6,318 nucleotides of DNA, from assembly GCA_017455785.1 (NCBI GenBank), contig JAFSYZ010000114.1, positions 1 to 6,318 on the forward strand. The letters run 5' to 3'. The notes beneath the pieces are model-generated. The model saw only the letters and a list, made by a program, of their open reading frames with translations. It did not search any database and had not been told where the DNA came from. The position numbers and the translations under genes are program-made. This stretch comes from Candidatus Methanomethylophilaceae archaeon. Lineage in GTDB: Archaea; Thermoplasmatota; Thermoplasmata; Methanomassiliicoccales; Methanomethylophilaceae. How positions within the stretch are numbered: position 1 is the stretch's first letter; every line of letters starts with the position of its first letter. This document shows positions 5,558 through 6,318 of the stretch, in pieces.

Positions 5558-6253
5558 ATGGAAAAGAGAAACGCCAAACCATCCCGTCAGATCGTGGTCC
5601 CCGGCGACATCCTCAGCACAAGAGGAGAGAAGGGCGGAGAGAACACATACGAGATGGACGGCAAACTGTACGCCTCGGTACTCGGTGTCAAGAACATGTC
5701 ACCCAACGGCATCAGCGTCATCCCCATCGGCGGGGTGTACATGCCTACGACTGGTGACACCGTCATCGGAATCATCGAGGATATAGCAGCATCGAACTGG
5801 ATGGTGAACATCAGTGCACCATACCCCGCACCGTTGCATGTCAACGAGGTGCCGTGGAAAGTTGAATTCGGAGACACATCCAAGTATCTCAACATCGGGG
5901 ACGCTGTCCTCCTGAAGATCCTGATGGTCGACGAGAGCAAGAAGATACAGGTAACGATGAATGACTCCGGATTGAGGAAACTCGAAGGAGGACAGATCGT
6001 CGACATCCCCTACAGCAAGGTCTCCAGGGTGATCGGTAAGAGCGGGTCCATGATCCAAATGCTCAAGAACATGACCGACTGCCGCATTTTCGTGGGACAG
6101 AACGGAAGGATATGGATCGATGGCGATGACGAGAACGCACTGGTCGCGGTTGAAGCGATCAAATTCATCGAAGCGAACGCACAGTCAGGCAACCTTACAG
6201 ACAGGGTGAAGGACCTGATAGAGAAGAGACTCCCCTCAGCAGCGGAGGAATGA
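5558..6253 (+). CDS. rrp4: Exosome complex RNA-binding protein Rrp4
   Basis: Rrp4 caps the Rrp41-Rrp42 hexamer of the archaeal exosome and feeds RNA into the 3'-5' phosphorolytic channel. The 231-residue product has the N-terminal domain with RQIVVPGDIL (about 10-19) and an S1 domain at about 60-135 (GDTVIGIIEDIAASNWMVNI). A KH domain at about 150-205 has the GKSG loop (160-163) and the strongly conserved FVGQNGRIWIDG. The end NLTDRVKDLIEKRL is typical of the family. Two starts are possible: ATG 5525, with no ribosome binding site and an unconserved 11-residue extension, and ATG 5558, preceded by a GAAGTGAT purine run, which gives an N-terminus like other archaeal Rrp4 proteins. I prefer 5558. 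The gene follows SBDS and directly precedes rrp41, so all three are probably in one transcript. Confidence 0.96.
   Translation: MEKRNAKPSRQIVVPGDILSTRGEKGGENTYEMDGKLYASVLGVKNMSPNGISVIPIGGVYMPTTGDTVIGIIEDIAASNWMVNISAPYPAPLHVNEVPWKVEFGDTSKYLNIGDAVLLKILMVDESKKIQVTMNDSGLRKLEGGQIVDIPYSKVSRVIGKSGSMIQMLKNMTDCRIFVGQNGRIWIDGDDENALVAVEAIKFIEANAQSGNLTDRVKDLIEKRLPSAAEE
6244..6248 (+). promoter_or_regulatory. Shine-Dalgarno site of rrp41 inside the end of rrp4
   Basis: GGAGG lies 7 nt before the ATG at 6256 and within the last codons of rrp4. It supports 6256 over the in-frame ATG at 6274 as the rrp41 start. Confidence 0.75.
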
Positions 6254-6255
6254 TT

Positions 6256-6318
6256 ATGAGTGGACATACCGACATGGTATTGGTTGATGAAAATGGAATC
6301 AGGATCGACGGTAGGACC
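6256..6318 (+). CDS. rrp41: Exosome complex exonuclease Rrp41, 5' end only
   Basis: Only 21 codons are present. The peptide contains LVDENGIRIDGRT, the characteristic start of archaeal Rrp41, the RNase PH-type catalytic subunit that degrades RNA phosphorolytically as a hexamer with Rrp42. The catalytic residues lie beyond the window. The gene begins 2 bp after the rrp4 stop and has a strong ribosome binding site, consistent with the conserved rrp4-rrp41-rrp42 order. Confidence 0.9.
   Translation, partial: MSGHTDMVLVDENGIRIDGRT

Overview
The window looks archaeal and most likely comes from a methanogen of the order Methanomassiliicoccales (Thermoplasmatota). Three things point there. The minus-strand gene is a CoB-CoM heterodisulfide reductase HdrA, an enzyme of methanogen energy metabolism. 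The plus-strand genes are an archaeal proteasome, exosome and RNase P cluster. The first ~34 residues of the proteasome alpha subunit also nearly match the Thermoplasma acidophilum protein as I remember it. The order-level assignment is inference, made without a database search.

Layout. Bases 1-2877 (minus strand) are one continuous reading frame of 959 codons. It starts at TTG behind a strong ribosome binding site and runs off the left edge. It encodes an unusually long HdrA made of two non-identical HdrA halves. Bases 2878-3225 are an AT-rich divergent intergenic region. It holds TATA-like elements for both directions, four same-strand copies of ATTTCGA and several small inverted repeats. 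From 3226 to the right edge, five plus-strand genes follow closely: a membrane-anchored RING/PHD-like plus zinc-ribbon protein of unknown function; RNase P protein Pop5 (Rnp2), which overlaps it by 19 bp; proteasome alpha subunit PsmA, preceded by its own TATA box; the SBDS/Sdo1 ribosome maturation protein; and exosome subunit Rrp4. The first 21 codons of exosome subunit Rrp41 end the window.

How the genes fit together. The right side is a version of the archaeal proteasome-exosome superoperon, which couples tRNA processing (RNase P), protein degradation (20S proteasome), 60S-type ribosome maturation (SBDS) and RNA degradation (Rrp4/Rrp41). The Rpp30 gene (rnp3), often found between pop5 and psmA, is absent; that position holds a promoter instead. 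The candidate novel element is the first gene of this cluster, a single-pass membrane protein with a cytoplasmic RING/PHD-like zinc module, translationally overlapped with RNase P and just upstream of the proteasome. The left side, HdrA, is functionally unrelated (electron bifurcation between H2 or formate, ferredoxin and CoM-S-S-CoB) and only shares the divergent promoter region.
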